NCBI GenBank assembly: GCA_963714415.1
Contig: CAVQOL010000027.1
Span: 1-64,000 of the forward strand
Source: JAGXRK01 sp963714415
GTDB taxonomy: Bacteria; Bacteroidota; Ignavibacteria; Ignavibacteriales; Ignavibacteriaceae
DNA: 64,000 nucleotides
Reading direction: 5' to 3'
In this document: piece after piece, positions 62,326-64,000 of the stretch
How positions within the stretch are numbered: position 1 is the first letter of the stretch
Layout: the number at the start of each line of letters is the position of its first letter
The notes under the pieces: generated by a model
What the model was told of the DNA's origin: nothing
Seen by the model: only the letters and a program-made list of their open reading frames with translations
Databases searched by the model: none
Made by a program: the position numbers and the translations under genes

Positions 62326-64000
62326 GTGGGAAATAATACTGACCATAAACCAAATTTTCTTCAAATAGAATCACTCAGAACTGATTTGATTGAAAAGTCC
62401 TTTAAGGTCTTTTCACATAATCTGAAAGTATTTCTATACTATGATTATTTCCAAAAAGTATTACTGCACAATAATAAAAACCTTTCTGAAGCTTTCTTAA
62501 CTGAATTCATTGATGATTACATTAATGCTATCACCAGGTTTGAAGTTTGGGGTATAAATCCTGAATTTACACGAAAGATAATTTCACAGTTAAGCGATTT
62601 AAAAACTCTTAGTACCACAACCGATTATTTGCAAACTATCAATACTGAAATTGAAAGAATTGAAAAGCAATTACAAAAACTAAATTCAATTCTTCAAGGA
62701 AGTTCATACCCGGATAACTTAGAACAAAAGGCATTCTTTCCTCTGGTTGATAGAGAAGCCCCCGAGAATTTTTACGGAACAATTGATTCTATTACAGTTA
62801 GAATAAACAAATGTGTTGAAAAAGATAAGTTTATTATTATCCCGAGTGAAAAAGAGTTAGAAAAGAAAATACTTGAGCAATGTCAGAATTCGTGGCTTCT
62901 GGCTCTCAATCTATTAAAAGTATATGTAAAGAAACCTTGCGAATATCACGAAGTGATTATAAGCTTCGATAAAAAAGAAGGTATTTACGAAGGTAATTCA
63001 TTAGGAATAGCTTTAACACTTTCCTTTCTGGAGCAGTTATTAGGTTTTTATAATCCCGCTTATATTATAAAAATAAAAGAACAAAGTGCATTTACAGGCG
63101 GAGTAACAGAAACCGGAGACGGTTTTAACAACCGGTGAAGAAATAATAAAACAAAAAGTTGCTGCGATTTTCTTTTCTGAAATGAACACATTTGTAATTC
63201 CTAAAACTGAGGAGACTTACGCTTACTTTGCTTTAACTCAATTTATAAACCAATATCCCGAAAGAAACCTTAAACTAATACCTGCCGAAGATATTTATGA
63301 TGTTTTAAACAGAAGAGATTTGGTTGAGATAAAAAAAAGAAATCCTGTTGTAAGGACGGGAAAATTTATAAAGAAGAATTGGGTAAGTGCCGTTGTTACA
63401 GTTTTGTTGGCAATTATTATTCTCTTATTTATTTGTTATGGATTTTGATGATAATCCGGCAATTTTGAACTTCAGATGGAAATTTTCTGTTTGTAAAAAA
63501 TAAAAACGGTAAGGTTCTCTGGACAAAAAGAATGCTGGATATGTCTAAAGATGCAATTAGTCAACCCGAATTATTAGTGTATTCTGTAAGACTTGTATGA
63601 TATCGACTCGTGATGGCGATAAACGAAGTCTATAATTTACTAGATGAATTACTACCAGGAGAAAATAGCAATATAAGCATGATGCGAAGATTGATCTGTT
63701 ATGATAAGAAATAATATAAAATGTCTGGTCATATACATTTACAGACTCAGTTGAATCTGAAAGGGAAATCCTTAAATCATTTTATTCAATACTCTTTCTC
63801 GACACTGTTAACAATTGGAGAAAATAAAAATCTTTGTTTTGATCTGCTACAAATCTCACCCTCCTTTAGTTCTGCAATTTATAGAATAGATCTTCAAACA
63901 GGTAAAAGATTGCCGGGAACAATGTGGTGTTCGGGGCATACTGTTGAGGCAATTATTAAAGATGTAAATAATGATGATAAAAAGGATATTCTTGCAGTTG
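62326..64000 (+). CDS. Lon-type protease domain / membrane / FG-GAP protein, heavily frameshifted, 3-prime partial
   Basis: A GTG start opens a protein with an N-terminal helical part (residues 1-130, including a coiled coil IERIEKQLQKLNSILQG). A Lon (S16)-like domain follows: EGNSLGIALTLSFLEQLLG matches the Lon DGPSAGIA with its catalytic Ser, and TGGVTETGD|VLTTGEEIIKQKVAAIFF...FVIP matches the Lon segment with its catalytic Lys. No AAA+ ATPase is present. A single helix follows (WVSAVVTVLLAIIILLFICYGF), then after several breaks (63120, 63470, 63600, 63715, 63830) an FG-GAP region with DVNNDDKKDILAV. The gene runs off the window. Confidence 0.6.

Noticed and set aside
62326..63138. A free-standing Lon-like gene ending at 63138
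   Set aside because: The conserved catalytic-Lys segment and the membrane helix follow directly in another frame after a one- or two-base break, so the stop is not a real end.
1..64000. tRNA, rRNA, CRISPR arrays and prophage genes
   Set aside because: Reading both strands I found no tRNA-like T-loop context, no rRNA, no regularly spaced direct repeats and no phage structural or integrase genes. A tRNA-scanning program could still find something missed.

Overview
The window looks like chromosome from a member of the Ignavibacteria (Bacteroidota/Chlorobi side of the FCB group). It is AT-rich, and at least five secreted proteins end in the type IX secretion (T9SS) sorting domain of the NYPNPFNP...KMILLK kind. 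It also carries DUF4954, HYC_CC_PP and Chlorobi-type ferredoxin genes. The taxonomic call is an inference from these families; no rRNA or tRNA gene was found to confirm it.

Layout. 1-22400 is an accessory, surface-directed region: lipoproteins, BNR/Ycf48-like repeat proteins with T9SS tails, two outer-membrane beta-barrels, a GAF-SpoIIE phosphatase, and a paralogous pair of unknown Gly-rich membrane proteins. 22700-25900 holds rlmB, hisS, an EIIA-type PTS protein and a TPR protein. 26100-29400 is a putative metal-handling group (YHS protein, TonB-dependent receptor, HYC_CC_PP protein). 29500-33800 is a nitrite-ammonification operon: cupin, Rrf2 regulator, NapH-like ferredoxin, a small coupled ORF, nrfH, nrfA. 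33850-42500 carries DUF4954, nagB, an ADP-forming acyl-CoA synthetase, acpP, a YihY/BrkB protein and purL. 42578-43190 is a DUF559 nuclease gene between two double-hairpin repeats. 43200-50400 is a tightly packed minus-strand run (exonuclease, thioesterase, ltaE, lnt, dedA, ispF, acylphosphatase, EamA, era) with ATGA/TAATG overlaps. 50430-52050 is an ECF sigma/anti-sigma pair diverging from a DUF6249 membrane gene, with ECF-like promoters between them. 52100-60460 has trxB, queG, a Rieske/MBL pair, ferredoxin, LemA, a secreted YidD-like/TPR cluster and an acyl-CoA dehydrogenase. 60646-64000 (plus strand) has rlmN, a SpoU methyltransferase, and a large gene running off the end that joins a Lon-type protease domain, a membrane segment and an FG-GAP region.

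Sequence state. About sixteen genes need one or more frameshifts to read through, among them nrfA, ltaE and the acyl-CoA synthetase. Many breaks are single-base and hit housekeeping genes, so uncorrected sequencing indels are the most economical explanation. I give such genes as single merged features and name the break points.

Most interesting signals: (1) short palindromic repeats inside the T9SS sorting domains of three different genes, one related to the repeats flanking the DUF559 nuclease gene; (2) the DUF559-repeat element itself; (3) the Lon-domain/membrane/FG-GAP fusion; (4) a secreted YidD-domain protein coupled to two TPR/PGxG membrane proteins; (5) a duplicated block containing the 3-prime end of rlmB; (6) an apparently autoregulated ECF sigma switch.
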